From Cerrena zonata (taxonomy: Eukaryota > Basidiomycota > Agaricomycetes > Polyporales > Cerrenaceae), in assembly GCA_038087015.1 (NCBI GenBank), contig JASBNA010000014.1:186001-250000 (forward strand): a stretch of 64,000 nt of DNA. Reading direction: 5' to 3'. How positions within the stretch are numbered: the first letter of the stretch is position 1; the number at the start of each line of letters is the position of its first letter. The notes beneath the pieces were generated by a model. That model had not been told where the DNA came from. It searched no databases and worked only from the letters and a program-made list of their open reading frames with translations. Below are positions 21,003 to 33,302 of this stretch, piece by piece. A program made the translations under genes and the position numbers.

Positions 21003-22909
21003 GCTAACGGGGAGAAGGGAGTCGTTGGATTGAAGAGCTCAGAGGACGTTTCATATGTACTCCCGGCAAACGCTAGACTGACCTCAGGCACAGGTCATCG
21101 CCACAATGGGCATTAGAAAATTATTAGACAGAGAACCTAAAACGTCTGGAACGGCAAGCGGTGCATAGGCCTTCCGGATAGGTAAACAAAATGAGTATGG
21201 TACCCTCCGATTTGATCTGTCAATTGACTGAATGATGTTGCTTGTTGGGCCTATAAGGAGTTAGAACCGAAGCAGCGCTGTAGGAAGAGTGGTGTCCCTG
21301 TTGAGGAGAAACTATCGAGCGGTTGGTTTCAGCAATTTGCAGACTGCATTAAACTCATCACATCTTTCACCAGCCCTCAATTTAGCTATTTGGGTCGTCG
21401 GCATAATAACCTTTCACCCCTGCGTTTAAAACCAAATTGAGTTATTGCAAGCGCGCCAAAATCGCATGGTTTGATGTCATGATCTCCCAGCCTTGTTATT
21501 CGGTTGCAATAATATTACAGCCCAACAGTCCCAACAGTGTGTATCGAGATAGCTGGTCCCTCGTCAAACGTCCCCGATCTGAGAAAATGGATATGCTTCA
21601 GAATGAGCGTCAGGTTTTTTTAGGACTCGGGAAAGGCTTGTGGATACCTTATTTATCTTTGAAGAGGGGATGGCCAAGGAAATGACCAGGCTGTACCCAG
21701 ATTTGCTCGTATAGGAGCACCGATCGTCCAGGGACCAATCGCCGGATCCGAAGTTTTAGGTGCTCTGGATTCATTCATTTCGCTTTTCTAGAGTTCCTTC
21801 ACCTCGCCGTCAGTGCATCAACCCTAAAGTGCTTGCAATTTATGGACCTGGTCCCTATGTTCGTTATGTATGACCATTTACCGAGTACGTAGCCTCAAAT
21901 ACATCATCAATACATAGACTTTACGGAAATTGGCAAGGCCAAAAGGAATGACACACGGACTACGAGCTTTCCGTTGGCGTCGGCTAGTGACAGGAACGGG
22001 TAATGGAGACAGGGCTGCGGCACCAAGCCCTTGAACTTTGTGTCGCCGGGAGTTCGCTCAGCTGTCGCGCTAGTCGAAACTTTTGACCATTTTTCATTCG
22101 AAATTGCCTATCCGTACTTTTGTCTAATCTGGTGCAACATATCGCGAACCAAAGTACCGTACCTACGATTGTGAATGATCCGGTAATACCTCTTGTACGA
22201 TTAGTGCGATTGCTATCCCGACTGATGAGAGCCATTTTATCAGCTGACATTCGGCCGCGCATCTCCTTTCTCATGCTATTGCACAAACAAATGCCCTGCA
22301 TGACACCAGGGTCATTCCGTCTAGTTTGCTGGTGGTACCTGTTCCGGTGACAGATCGTGCATGCATCTAGGACGGTCAACCGCCTGAGTCTCGACATCTT
22401 GCTTGGACATTGAGTTTTACGGGACTGGGGGAACATGATCGAGCGTCCGGTCCGACTGTTTGTCTGATGATTGCAATTTAACCCAAGAAAAGGATAGAAA
22501 AACATTCGGCGATCGCGCTGGGTGAATGCTTATCGTACCTCCCTTCTGGCCGCACTCCATCGTACTCACCTTCCTCTTCCGAGAGGAAGGCCGCCTTTAG
22601 AAGCTGATGCCGCATGTATTAGAATCGATGTACGAATGTATGTACGTTCTGCCGAGAAGGAAATTTTCGAAGGAGAGCTTGCAACCCAGATCTGCCACAA
22701 CGTTTCCCTCGTGGCGCTGAATGGACTTACTTTTTAGGTCGTGGGTATACCGCTTACGGAATAATGAATGGCAGTCCAGTGACTCGCTTACGCCTCATCG
22801 TCGACTTGTTGTTATACTGTTATTTGGTACGGCTTTACTTAGGAAATGTCATTCCAGGTTTATTGATTTCGAATTACCCCAATTATCAGGAGCGTTGTTG
22901 AACCAAGAC
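21003..22909. other. Upstream region shared by the C2H2 gene and DNA ligase I
   Basis: About 1.9 kb between divergent genes. Frames such as 21984-22505 (-) have no motif, no splice partner and no homologue that I recognise. The frame before the ligase start (22721-22909) is open, but the residues there do not look like ligase sequence, and the family usually begins near the PIP box. I treat it all as promoter and leader sequence. Confidence 0.4.
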
Positions 22910-25900
22910 ATGAAACGAAGTCTCACCACCGTCGGCAAACCATCAACTCCGCGAAAGAAGAAAGCAAAGGTCGAGACAAGCCACCAGTCTAGCCTGGACA
23001 CCTTCTTCGGTAGTCCAGGGCAGAAACGTCCTGGTGCGAGCTCTGGCAAGGGAAAAGCTAAATTGTCGGCTGGCATCACCCCCGTAGTCTCTGAACTCAC
23101 AGCCTTGGAAAGGGACGAAGCGTACGCCAGAGCTCTGGCCGAACAAGATGGCCTAACACCAGAAGTACTTCTAAACTTGGAACAAAGGGCTTCTCAAAAA
23201 GCCGCTATACCCACAATGAGCGGACAACCCGAGGTGATAGACGTCGACTTGCTTGATGATGACGACGAACAACCCGTAGCGGGTCCCTCCAAACCATATA
23301 CAGCAGGAACATCTCTTCTTGGGAAACCGTCGAGTTCTACATCTTCACAGCCGCCATCACGAAAAATTACTAAGCCTCCTTTCAGTAATGAAATTGCAAC
23401 CAAATCTGCTCCGACTTACATACCACTGTCCATAGACCCGACCGCTTACGATCTAGATGGATTGGATTGGTCACCCAATGCGCCCATACCTTATTCATTC
23501 CTCACACATACCCTCTCGTCCTTCTCGGAGACTCGCTCTCGAATAGCTATCCTCAACACTCTGACAAATTGTCTCCGCTCGATTTCTAGATATCATCCCC
23601 CTTCTCTTCTCCCGTCACTTTATCTTTTGTCTAACTCGCTCTCGCCACCCTATTCTCCCCTTGAGTTAGGTTTAGGACATGCCATCATTTCGAAGGCAAT
23701 ACAGCAGGTGTCCGGCCTGACATCCGCCGCTTTGAAACGGCTATACACGACCACTGGTGACCCAGGTGCGTTTGAGGGTTCAATCAAACGGTCGTCCAGT
23801 GAGAAATATCAATATCTTATGTTTTCAGGGGACGTGGCATATGAGGCTAAGAGCAATGTTCGAACTTTGATACCCCATCCCCCTCTCCTCATCACAGGCG
23901 TCTACGATTCCTTGCTAAAGATTGCTCGTGCACAAGGTCAAGGTGCTACTAAGCAGAAACAAGCTATAGTAGAGAAATTACTGGTCGCGGCCCGTGGCGA
24001 GGAGATCAGGTATCTCGTGCGCACGCTATGCCAGAATTTACGAGTCGGTGCTGTTAGAACTTCAATCTTGACAGCCTTGTCCAGAGCCATGGTGTTGACT
24101 CCTCCATCTCTACTCAGCGAGGGCATCCCCGACACTTCGCCTTTCCGTATATCGCCGGAACTCCTTTCCACCGTAAAACCACTTCCTTCAAACTCTAAAA
24201 AGAAAACTTCTGACACAGCCCGCGACGAACTGAACGAAATATTTACGAAAGCTGAAGCGTTAATTAAGAAGATCTATGTACAGCGTCCTAATTACGACCA
24301 TTTGGCTAGTGCCCTCCTGGAGGCGGCTCTCGATGGACTCACTGAACGCCTCCCATTAACAGTCGGTGAGCTCGGTATTCTGTTTCTACGAGTCTCTCTC
24401 ATCGGTCTCAGGTATACCGCTTCTCCCCACCCTCGGTTCACCCACTCGTTCTTTGGACGAGATTTATGATCGCCTTGGCTTACTGCCTTTTGCTGCGGAA
24501 TTTAAGTATGACGGACAGCGCGCTCAAATTCACGCGACTAGAACAGAAGGACAGTCGTTAAAAATAAAGCTGTTTTCACGCCACCTGGAGGATATGACAG
24601 ATAAGGTGCACTTATACTTGAAATATACATCCCATTGATCCGACCTCACGAGTTTTATTTCAGTACCCCGATGTTTGTACACTTGTGAATACCATTCTAT
24701 TACAGTCGCCAAATGTCCAATCCTTCATCATCGATTCCGAAATTGTTGCGGTTGACCCGAATGATGGCAGCCTCAAGACCTTCCAAGAACTGTCAAATAG
24801 AGCTCGAAAAGATGTGCAGTTAGGCGAAGTTAAAGTCTCGGTTTGTGTGTTCGCCTTCGATTTAATGTACCTGAACGGCGAGGTGCGTATGTTTCCAGAA
24901 TATGACGCATGGAAAACGTAATGCCTCTAAAAAATCACAAACATACAGATCCTTTTGGAGAAAGCGTTTCGAGAGCGGCGAACACTCCTGAGGAGTCAAT
25001 TGCCTCCGATCATCCCAACCCAAAAGGGAGCCGCGCGGTTCGACCATGTTCAAAGCTGCGAAAGTGAGGACGGACGGGAAGCCGTTGAAGAATTCTGGCA
25101 GATGGCTGTGAACAGTCGGACTGAAGGTCTAATGATCAAGGTTTTAACAATCACATCATTTATTGAGGAGTAACCTAACTAGCTGAAATAGCTCCTTGAT
25201 AGCGGCGAAGTCCTGCAAGAACCAACCGCCGGAAAGGATAAGATTCGGAGAAAGCCTCTTCCTGCTACATATGAACCAGGTTCGCTCGTCTGAGATAGCT
25301 TTTCGAGTGCGTATCAAATTGATGTTTGTACTCTGTGTTTGGCAGATAAGCGTACGTCTGCGTGGCTTAAGCTGAAGAAAGATTATGTTATTGGTCTGGG
25401 TGACAGCCTTGATCTGGTCCCCATCGGAGCATGGCATGGCAACGGACGGAAGGCAAAGTGAGTCCCTAGTTGTCTGTCTATCCTGATGATGACATTACGA
25501 CGTCATGGCGAACATTTACAGTTGGTGGAGTCCGATCCTCCTGGCATTATGGGATCCTGATGCTGGGAAACTTGTTGCAGTGTGCAAATGCATGTCAGGT
25601 ATGATGTTTCTTCTGCACCCGCTCTGTATCCCGTCTTTTCAACTATTTTTTGATTTGACAGGCTTCACCGATGTCTTTTACAAGGTTAGAATATCAACTC
25701 AATTCTTCTAGCTGCCGTACTTGGTTCTGATATGTTTCAGGGATTAAATGAGCGATATCCTCTCGGTTCGGATACTTGCGCGCAAGAACCATGTTGGGAT
25801 CTAGAATGTGACACTGGCGGTATGGAATAATGAAATTATCATGGTTTTTGCCGAACTCACCCTTCTCTCGTAGGCCTCAGACCAGAAGTATACTTCAAAC

Positions 25901-26251
25901 CCCAAGAGGTATGGGAGATCCGCGGTGCCGAGTGAGTTTTCGCCGTTCTTAAACCGCTGTCTCCGCTGTCTCCGCTAACGCTGCCCCCCTAAAAGCGTCA
26001 CGATAAGCCCTGTATCCAAAGCTGCGTTCGGTCTAGTGTCAAAGACGAGAGGCCTCAGCTTACGTTTCCCGCGATTCATTAAAGTACGTGAGGATAAGGG
26101 CATCGAAAACGCCAGCACGCCGCAGTTCCTCGCAAACATGTGGGAAAGCCAACAAGGACAAGGGAAAGACCGTGGCGGCGTTGATGAGGGAGAACTGGTT
26201 GATGTCATTGAGGTTGGGGAAACAGATATCGAGGAAGAGTTGTCCGAGTAA
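22910..26251 (+). CDS. LIG1: DNA ligase I (ATP-dependent)
   Basis: Eleven exons: 22910-24365, 24412-24605, 24664-24882, 24949-25140, 25192-25279, 25346-25457, 25522-25598, 25662-25684, 25741-25819, 25874-25931 and 25996-26251; 917 residues, all phases consistent. It seals nicks between Okazaki fragments and in excision repair. A PCNA-interacting box, QSSLDTFF, lies at 26-33, preceded by a basic nuclear signal (PRKKKAK at 14-20). Residues about 35-220 are disordered and acidic. The DNA-binding domain runs from about 220 to 480. The adenylated lysine is Lys517 in motif I, EFKYDGQR. Motif III-like FDLMYLNGE, motif IV-like EGLMIK and motif V-like [10 protein letters not shown] follow, then the OB fold to about 890. 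The C-terminus is a short acidic tail. The Met at 22910 is chosen because the PIP box follows it directly. Confidence 0.96.
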
Positions 26252-26765
26252 CGTTGATATGATCGTGGATACTGTGAATACGTTTCCTGTCAGGGGTCAA
26301 ATTCATCTTTGATGTCCTGTCCTTTGCTGTACCCGACTCGGAGCTGTATCGATAGGCATGATACGTATGTACTAAGTATCATAATATCTCATCTTTGAGA
26401 TGTTCATTTCGCTTGCTTCATAGTGCGTGTATAGAGTCACGTACAATGAAATATGCCCAGTCATCATGATGATACAACATCAATACATCCACAGAGCCTT
26501 CCAAACCGGGACGCATCGTCCCGATCGTGATGGGTCCAGGCAGAACCAGATGTGGGAAGTTGAGGGTTGTCTTTACAAGTGGTGCCACCAGAGGGTTACG
26601 CAGCCTTTACATAGCACCAAGGCTTGTTTCTTGACCAGTTCGTGCGCAGAGGGTCTTCGACAACATTCTTGCATAGCTGTTCAGACTATAGTTCAAGGTG
26701 CGTTGATTCAATGGAGATACTGTCAGACTAGCTCATCTGCACGTGGACACTAGCCTTCTATTAGG
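26252..26765. other. Spacer after DNA ligase I
   Basis: 3' flank of the ligase and upstream region of the CREG-like gene. A plus frame at 26427-26753 has no coding support. Confidence 0.4.
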
Positions 26766-27745
26766 ATGGTCGGCTCATTTATTATGAGCTTGAGCAAATG
26801 TTTGCTTTTACTCTCCGCGATAAACACTGCTACGAGTGTCACCATAAGGGAGACAGTTGAGGATGCAGGTCGTGACCATTTCTCACCGTTCATAATGCCA
26901 GTTTGTCTGATTCTGGGCGGAATGTAGCATTGATATCTCGGAACCTAATTGAACATGCAGAGAAACCAGTCGCCACCATGGCTACTGTCTACCCTGCTGA
27001 TCACCCTGCACTTCCAGGTAAGGGGTTTTCACCATCATGTCTTGCGTGACGTCGGATCTACATTGTCGTGTCACCTGTCTTTACTAGGTCAACCCTTCTC
27101 CTTGCAAGAGTACTACGCCAGGTACGAAACAAGTTGATCTGTGTCTCCGAGCGCTGTTCATTAAGGCAAAACACAGCTGTCACTCCAACGGCTCCCTTAC
27201 CCTATTATTCCTCCCTATCTCACGTCACAGCCAGAATATCTTACACTCTCCGACAAGTTCGGCCTCTCTCTCCATAGGCAGCGACCACCCTACCGCGAGC
27301 CGTCCCCGGGTTGCATTGATTGGGAATGTCACCGTCTTCTCCAGTCTCGAGGAGACCCCAGATCGAGATGAGATCGAGGCATGCTATATTACGAAACACC
27401 CCGACGCTCGGTGGTGGCTCCCTGGTCCGAGAGAACCTCATGTGGTAAGTGAAATCAATGTTAAGCATATCACAATATGCAAGAATACCTAGTACTCAAA
27501 CACGCATATTGCTGTAGGCTTATTGGGCACGATTCGATCCCCACGTGAGTTGATAACATCTAAAGTAGTCTCATACCACACCCTCGTTCTAACATTCAAA
27601 TCAGACTATTTATTTTGTGGGAGGTTTCGGTGACAGGCACTACATTGGGTATATACCTTTGGAGACGTACCAGAAGGCCATACCAACTGGCCCAACATCT
27701 CACTTGCATGTGCAAGACATTGACAATTATCCGGAGATGTTATAA
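26766..27745 (+). CDS. CREG-like secreted protein (FMN-binding split-barrel fold)
   Basis: Exons 26766-26868, 26961-27017, 27088-27121, 27177-27444, 27518-27544 and 27605-27745; 209 residues. CREG proteins are secreted or lysosomal glycoproteins with a pyridoxamine-phosphate-oxidase-like barrel, and the animal members lack catalysis. Family features: a signal peptide (CLLLLSAINTATS), PVATMATVYPADHPALPGQ, the block SCHSNGSLTLLFLPISRHSQN, ASLSIGSDHP, PRVALIGNVTVF, WWLPGPREPHVAYWARFDPH, and IYFVGGFGDRHYIGYIPLETY near the end. NVT and NGS are possible glycosylation sites. The family normally has about ten more residues between the propeptide and the ATM block than my first intron leaves, so exon 1/2 may be slightly wrong (intron 26869-26960 is long, at 92 nt). 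Confidence 0.87.
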
Positions 27746-28015
27746 ACCGTTGATCTATGTCTATAGCTCCATTAAGCTGTACTGTATTATAATCTGTCGT
27801 GCGGCGTTTGTTGTTCCCGTACCTATCATGATCGTGCGAATACAGATTCCTGCAATTTATCCCAAACCAGTATTCCCTGCCCCGAGGACGTGTTTAATTG
27901 GGAACTTGGGCACTCCAGACCTTCGGCGGAGGGCTTCTAGTCGACATGTCTGAATCAGGGGAGGAACGTAGTTCGCAAGACCCGACGTAGATCATTCGGC
28001 CTGAACGGCTGTGAT
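27746..28015. other. Convergent 3' spacer
   Basis: Between the CREG-like gene (+) and the 518-residue gene (-). Nothing seen. Confidence 0.35.
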
Positions 28016-29750
28016 TTAACGAAGAGCAGCAGTCTGAACGTAAGCCAGCAGGGCGGTCTTCATATCCTCCACCTCTCCCACAATGTCTTGATTGCGGGAC
28101 CGTATCGTGAAGGTATGTTCTATAGCTTGAATTAGCTGCCCGCTTTCAAAGTCGTGCTGGCAAGCTGTGTCTCCTGGGTGTTTCGTTTCTTTTGATATCT
28201 GCACGATAATATAGGTGCGAACAAGCTGGTCCTTCAGCCGAAGTACTCCCAATACATCCGACGTCGACAAGTCAGAGGTAGCAAGAAGGCGTAAGATATC
28301 AGATGAGCTTGTAGTGGGAAACTTTCTCGTCGCTGTCGCTAGAGTGGCAGAGGGCTTTCGGTCACCGTCTGTAGTGGCAGTCGCAGCAGATGCAGTACTC
28401 TCCGCAACCGAATCTGCTCGCTTCCTACGCGATGCAAGGGGTCGTGGCCGCGCCCCCACCGTGGGCTTCGCCCGGGAGTTATTGTTTGCAGCAATCCCTG
28501 ACGTTGGATCTTTGAGTAGACCCCGACAGAGGACCAGTTTGAATTGCAGTACGTTGTTAGGCTCCCGGGGTAGCCGGGACAGCAGGTAAGCAAGCTGTGA
28601 TGAATCTAATGATGAAAGTCTGCTACAAGCAGCAGTCATGAACATGTTGACGTTGAGATCGTCACAGTTTGTCAGATTGATAAGCTATGCAAGGGACATG
28701 TTAGCCGATATAGACACAAAGGGGTCCCTTTTTGTGCTCACAAGGGTCATTAGGCGGATGCCAAGTGACAGATATTCTTCTTTGGTCTGACCAAGGCAGT
28801 GAAGGATTATTTCTAAAGGAGTACCGACTTCCCATCGACCACCTGCAGTTCGCGACGTAGGTATCTGGGACAATAACAAAGGGGAGTACCGGGCTTGATG
28901 AGGGATCATCACGGTCAACTGACTAGTCGGTCATACAAAAAAGGATACCTACCTCGACCCTCACGCTCCGTTACATCTTCATCTTTCTCGAGAATAGTAA
29001 CGATCCAGTGCAACACAGGCCAAGCATGAGCGGCAACGATTTGGAGATGTTCTGGCAGTGGAATATCAAATTCGTCTTCATCAATACGTCTTCGACTCCG
29101 ACCTTTTATCCTAGGAGAGACAGGGAGATCAATCTTGGGTTGGATGAATCCATCTTTCAAAATTTCCCAACAGTTTTTTGCCTCTTTTATCCTTCGTGAT
29201 TGTCGGGCAATAGGTGAGTCTTCGTCATAGTCATCGCCTTCGGGGATGGTTTGAACATCTCCAAATGAACTTTCGGAACCAGAAAGCGAATAACTTGGTA
29301 GTGCTCGGAACAATGATTCGGGACTGTTTGTCTCCGCGAAGGCCATGAGAATGTCCTGAGCAGCGATCGTCGTCGGAACAGTAGGTATCAGTATTGATCT
29401 GTGGTGTCTAGCCCCTAGCTTGCTTGGAGACGAGGGGACCCCAAGTTCAAATCCATTCTTTGGGACCTCTCCTTCCGGAGGAGGTATTGAGGGAGGGTAG
29501 AGTGCCAGATACACAAGCTGGCGAACATGGGGCCTATAAGCCGATCCATCACGGTGATTTACGTTCAAAACAGGAATGATTTTTGTATTACTTACGGGAA
29601 CGGTTTCATCCTTGGTGAACGGAGACTGTCTAGAACCCCGATCCCGGTCTCGTATTGCCCCTCTTCAAAACAGGTATCCACGAGACCCCGTTGGTTGACT
29701 GTCATTTCCCATTCCAATGATGTGAGATCACATTTCGTGTTAGTCACCAT
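28016..29750 (-). CDS. Hypothetical protein, 518 residues
   Basis: Exons 29750-29596, 29533-28953, 28893-28742 and 28684-28016, phases consistent. I do not recognise the family. The N-terminus (1-95) is helical in character (ETGIGVLDSLRSP, PPHVRQLVYLALYPPS). Residues 100-230 are polar, with an acidic patch and a basic cluster (KGRSRRR). The middle (235-320) is a helical region (HLQIVAAHAWPVLHWIVTILEKD, TPLEIILHCLGQTKEEYLSLGIRL, LLINLTNCDDLNVNMF). The C-terminal part holds a disordered Ala/Thr/Arg-rich segment (about 350-400) and ends in helices (LRLKDQLVRTYIIVQISKET). There is no signal peptide or transmembrane span. It could be an armadillo-like helical scaffold, but this is only inference from composition. 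Confidence 0.75.
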
Positions 29751-30125
29751 GTCCTAAAGAGAATCCTTTTCGAAATAAAGAGGTTCTTGGTGGCGGGAGT
29801 CAAGAAGAGTTTCAAGCAGACAGACGCGCTGACGCGTGATATGTAACAGAGTTTACGAAGTGACGTCGCGACGCGATCGACGTGTAACGCGTTTCATTAG
29901 TGACAAAACGCGAACGTGACAGTTCTCAATGAATAAATAATTCCGATACAGTCCAAGAAGGGTGTGTAGAGACAGATACAAACATATTCCTAAGAGACTG
30001 ACCCGCAGTAGCTGGGAACTACGATAACAACGATAGTGACGATATCGTCGGGGATCAACCCCGGACGTGGTATGAATGGAGACGGGAATGGAATTACATG
30101 GGTATATACGATTCAACGGCAGGTT
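29751..30125. other. Spacer upstream of the 518-residue gene
   Basis: Rich in CGCG and ACGCG words around 29826-29905 (GCGCTGACGCGTGA, CGTCGCGACGCGATCG). These could be Mlu-box-like (ACGCGT) promoter sites for the divergently placed 518-residue gene; the word ACGCGT itself occurs as GACGCGTG near 29831. No gene seen. Confidence 0.35.
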
Positions 30126-30893
30126 TCAAGTAGCGGAGGTAGATGCGGACTGGTTCAACTTCGTGTAATCCTTGTACGGGATAGGTATGGCCGTCTCTGG
30201 TCGTGGAGCACGACCTTTCTTCTTGGGCTTATGAGAGATATGACCAAGATTGTACCGCTTGGAGATGTCGCTCTGCGTTACCGAGGTATCACAGTAACAA
30301 CAGCCACAGGCTGGTGTACTATCAGGTTTCAGAGGTTTACCCTCCATGAGCCATTTGACATGTAAGAAGAATTCGTAGGGAGAACGAAATTGTGCGACGT
30401 GTTCGGAACCTAATCATATGCTATTTAGATAAATGTGTCATACCAAGCACATATGTCTCAATACGTACCAATAAGATAAGTATCTTTCCGTGGGATATGT
30501 TGATCACCTTTATAGTGATGATATAGCTTGTAGTTGCCGGGAAAATCGAGCAAAATGAAAGACTTGGCCTTATATTTAACTACCGAAGACGAGTTGAGTT
30601 GTAATGCGTTATTGTACCTTGCAAGACTGACATTTATCTCCCCACGACTCCATTTGAGGTTTGACAACATTGTCAACAAGAAGCTTTCCGAGCTTCTTTT
30701 TCCAATCATTCATGGTGTTGGGCGATGCCTCTTCGTAATAATTGACAGTGCCATCCCGTACAATCTTTTCAATATTAGACGGGCGTTTGTCTGAAGTCGC
30801 GTCCGTCGCGTCTTGTGTCAATTCAATGACGACGACGACGTGTTTATGAATGGAAACGGTGTAGTAGGGTGTCTGTAAGATAGGGCTGGACAT
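30126..30893 (-). CDS. Protein with a Clr2 N-terminal-type domain
   Basis: Exons 30893-30618, 30568-30469 and 30409-30126; 219 residues. The pattern FPGNYKLYHHYKG, then RKDTYLIG, FRSPYEFFLHVKWLMEGK and a Cys cluster CGCCYCDTSVTQSDIS matches, in order, what I recall of the N-terminal domain of cryptic loci regulator 2 (Clr2). Clr2 is a subunit of the fission yeast SHREC silencing complex. A second Cys pair, CQSC, lies at the end of exon 1. After the Cys cluster there is only a short basic tail (KPKKKGRAPRP) and the stop, so the much longer body of true Clr2 is missing. It may be a domain-only paralogue. The fold assignment is moderately sure; a silencing role is inference. Confidence 0.75.
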
Positions 30894-31342
30894 ATTTGTA
30901 GTGATGGTAAGAAGGAAAGAAGTGTTGTGGTTCTATTGAGCGCGAGTTCCTCCGAGCAGACCACAATGCACCAGTGAGTCTGACTCAAACAATGACTGCT
31001 TGGATACAATGGGAACATACGGCATTGCTTAGTCATCACATACACATCACTCGGAATGCATCGTAGTTGTGCAGGAATTTGCTTGCAAAAGAATATATAT
31101 GTTAGCTATGGCATGGGCAGCAAGTCCGGCCAGCTCACTTCAGTTTCAAAACCCTGTCATTTCCCGGAATAGACGAATGACACGAGCCGCATATATTCAT
31201 AGACATGGTAGTCGAATGGACCATATGCAACAAAAAGATGGAACCGGCGGTCTCAATTCCAATTGATTCAAAACGCGAACCATACTTATTGCAAGTACCA
31301 GATGTTGAGCAAAAGGAAAGCGATATTCCCAATTCTGTTATG
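30894..31342. other. Spacer upstream of the Clr2-N gene
   Basis: No gene seen. Short frames on both strands are unsupported. Confidence 0.35.
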
Positions 31343-31611
31343 CTATGACGCCGGTGGTGGCAATTGAGTCAATTGAGTCAGTAGACGCTGGTCTGCGGGG
31401 ATCTTGCTTACGACCGTGACTATCTCAGCCTTGCCATCTTGTCTTTTCAACGCTAACCCACGATACTCCCGGTTCTCTTCATAGATTGACTGCAGCGCTC
31501 CGACCTGCTCGAACGTTTCGTCACCAACCTCTACGTGAGCCCAGGCAGGCTGTGTTAGAAGGACATTGTTTCTCAGTCTCTGTTTGCTCAGTCGTCATAC
31601 ATGCTACCGGT
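31343..31611 (-). CDS. Orphan coding-like segment, no start found
   Basis: On the minus strand a frame runs open for about 85 codons to a TAG at 31345-31343. It reads like a folded protein (QPAWAHVEVGDETFEQVG, ALQSIYEENREYRGLALKR, AEIVTVVSKIPADQRLL). No in-frame ATG exists: the nearest upstream stop is TGA at about 31621. If it is a real exon, the start must come from an upstream exon on the far side of an acceptor (for example CTAACACAG at about 31555 or GACTGAG at about 31610), which would overlap the first exon of the BolA gene on the other strand. I do not recognise the family. It may be a gene remnant. Confidence 0.35.
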
Positions 31612-32183
31612 CAGGCTCGTACAACGTGCTGCTGTCGCATCTGTTGGATACCGTCAATCTCTAAGAGTGCTCATGTCAACCTCCGCTAGCGATCCGCACA
31701 GCGACTCGGCCTCGGCAGGACATGTGGAATCCGCTATACGCGAGAAGGTGCACGCAGAATCAGTGTCAATTGCCCGCGTCAACTCCTGACCATCTTGCAT
31801 AGATCAACGCTCTTCTAAAACCGTCTTCCGTCACTATCACAAATGATTCATGGCAGCATAGACACCATTCAGCTATGCGGGCGCAAGGCGGAGGAAATGG
31901 AGAGACTCGTATGTATTCTGTACATTCCCTTTTGATTGTAATTTTTACGAACTGCTTGGACCATTGTGACTCTAGATTTCTCAGTTAATGTTGTATCAGA
32001 TGCGTTTAGAGGCAAAGTGAGCGGTCCGACACAGCTGCTTATTAAATTTCGTAACTAAAGAGTTTGCTTTTGTTATAGAGCACGATGCAACGCCATCGTA
32101 TGATATATGCCGCTCTTTCGGACGAGTTTGCACAGGGGCTACACGCCCTCTCGTTGAAGACTAAGACCCCAGAGGAAGTTTAA
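31601..32183 (+). CDS. BolA-like protein, probably mitochondrial
   Basis: Exons 31601-31762, 31803-31908, 31976-32016 and 32079-32183; 137 residues. BolA proteins partner with monothiol glutaredoxins in iron-sulphur cluster delivery and iron signalling. The fold is complete: [19 protein letters not shown] helix, [18 protein letters not shown] with the conserved His region, [19 protein letters not shown], then [17 protein letters not shown] with the conserved RHR-type motif, and [12 protein letters not shown]. The first 25 residues are basic and amphipathic ([19 protein letters not shown]), as in a mitochondrial targeting peptide. A second Met (MSTSASDP) could start a cytosolic form. The first intron is very short (40 nt) but needed to keep the frame. 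Confidence 0.9.
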
Positions 32184-33302
32184 ATCCAGTAACCCCTGTG
32201 TTTGTCTTGAGGAGGCAATGAGGTCGCAGGCGCGCCCGAGTCTCACCGCTCACCTGTCATCGTGTCTGCGTTTTCGTTTCACAATATACAGGTCTTCAAA
32301 ACCATCCCCCGAGCTCCGACAGAATGCAATGGACGTGCGAAGAATATGATACGCTATTTTCCATATTCGATGTCGGCGTGCTAATGTGTTTGGATCAGAG
32401 TCCTGAGTCTCTCAAATCTCGCATGGAGACAATCTGAATCTGAATAGCTTACACAGTTGAACAGTGGGCTGGGCAATAAATTGCGCTCGTGAGTTGTAAC
32501 ATCTGTGACTGTTTGTTGGTTCAGATTTAGCTTTCAGCGCAGTTTAGAATGAAACATATTGGCTTCGAGCGACGATCCCCGTGAGCATCCGTCTCTTCGT
32601 GCCCTGACCCTCGGCATACCTTGTGCCTTTAATTAGAGGCGAAAAATGTCTGGATTGGCGGACAGGCTGGCAGCAACTGAAGAAGCAACGCGAGACGGTC
32701 GCATCAGGTGACCGTTGTGGATGCACTGCCCCCTGATCGTGATCGTTCCGAGTAAGTATTTCCCTAAATGAAGTTGCCGACGGCTAAAGCCAGTCGATCA
32801 TTGGTCTCCCCCGGGTCCGTCTGATCATGAATCTACGGCTTCGAACATGGGTTGGTGGTGCATTTCAATCAAGGTTGAATCTGACTACAGCCTTCTCTCT
32901 CGTTGCGTCTCACTTCGTCATTTTCCAATGTGGAGTTCCCCACGTACGATGTACATGCACTCAGGTCATATCCCATAGAATCTGTCCATGTCCGCTAGTT
33001 GCCACGTCAGTTCAAGCCGGGCTGTCTAGTATACAACACGCATCACTGTTGTTGGCGGCTCGACGATCTTGGAAACCACCCGCCTCAATGCAGTGGCTCT
33101 GATCTTTCAACGGGCATCCATTTACCGCCGCGAATCGTCAAAATCTTGTCGCTCGTGGACCTGCTTCCTTTTTTACCTGTTTGGCACTGCTCCCTGAAGT
33201 ATATATCCCTCCTCGATCGGCTGATCACTTCAAACTTGGGTTCCCACCCTCCTCTACTACTCCCTTCCCATTGTTCCTTCTGCCTCTCCTCGTCGTGTCC
33301 TG
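32184..33302. other. Spacer between the BolA and C2H2 genes
   Basis: About 1.1 kb on the upstream side of the C2H2 gene at 33303. C/T-rich from about 33190. No gene supported. Confidence 0.4.

Noticed and set aside
21984..22505. 173-codon minus-strand frame upstream of the DNA ligase
   Set aside because: Rich in Arg, Ser and Cys as expected for a random frame; no domain and no leader features.
22721..22909. Possible N-terminal extension of DNA ligase I in the same frame
   Set aside because: The residues do not resemble ligase I, which typically begins shortly before the PIP box; the ATG at 22910 fits better.
28215..28589. 124-codon plus-strand frame inside the 518-residue gene
   Set aside because: Shadow of the minus-strand Ala/Thr/Arg-rich coding segment.
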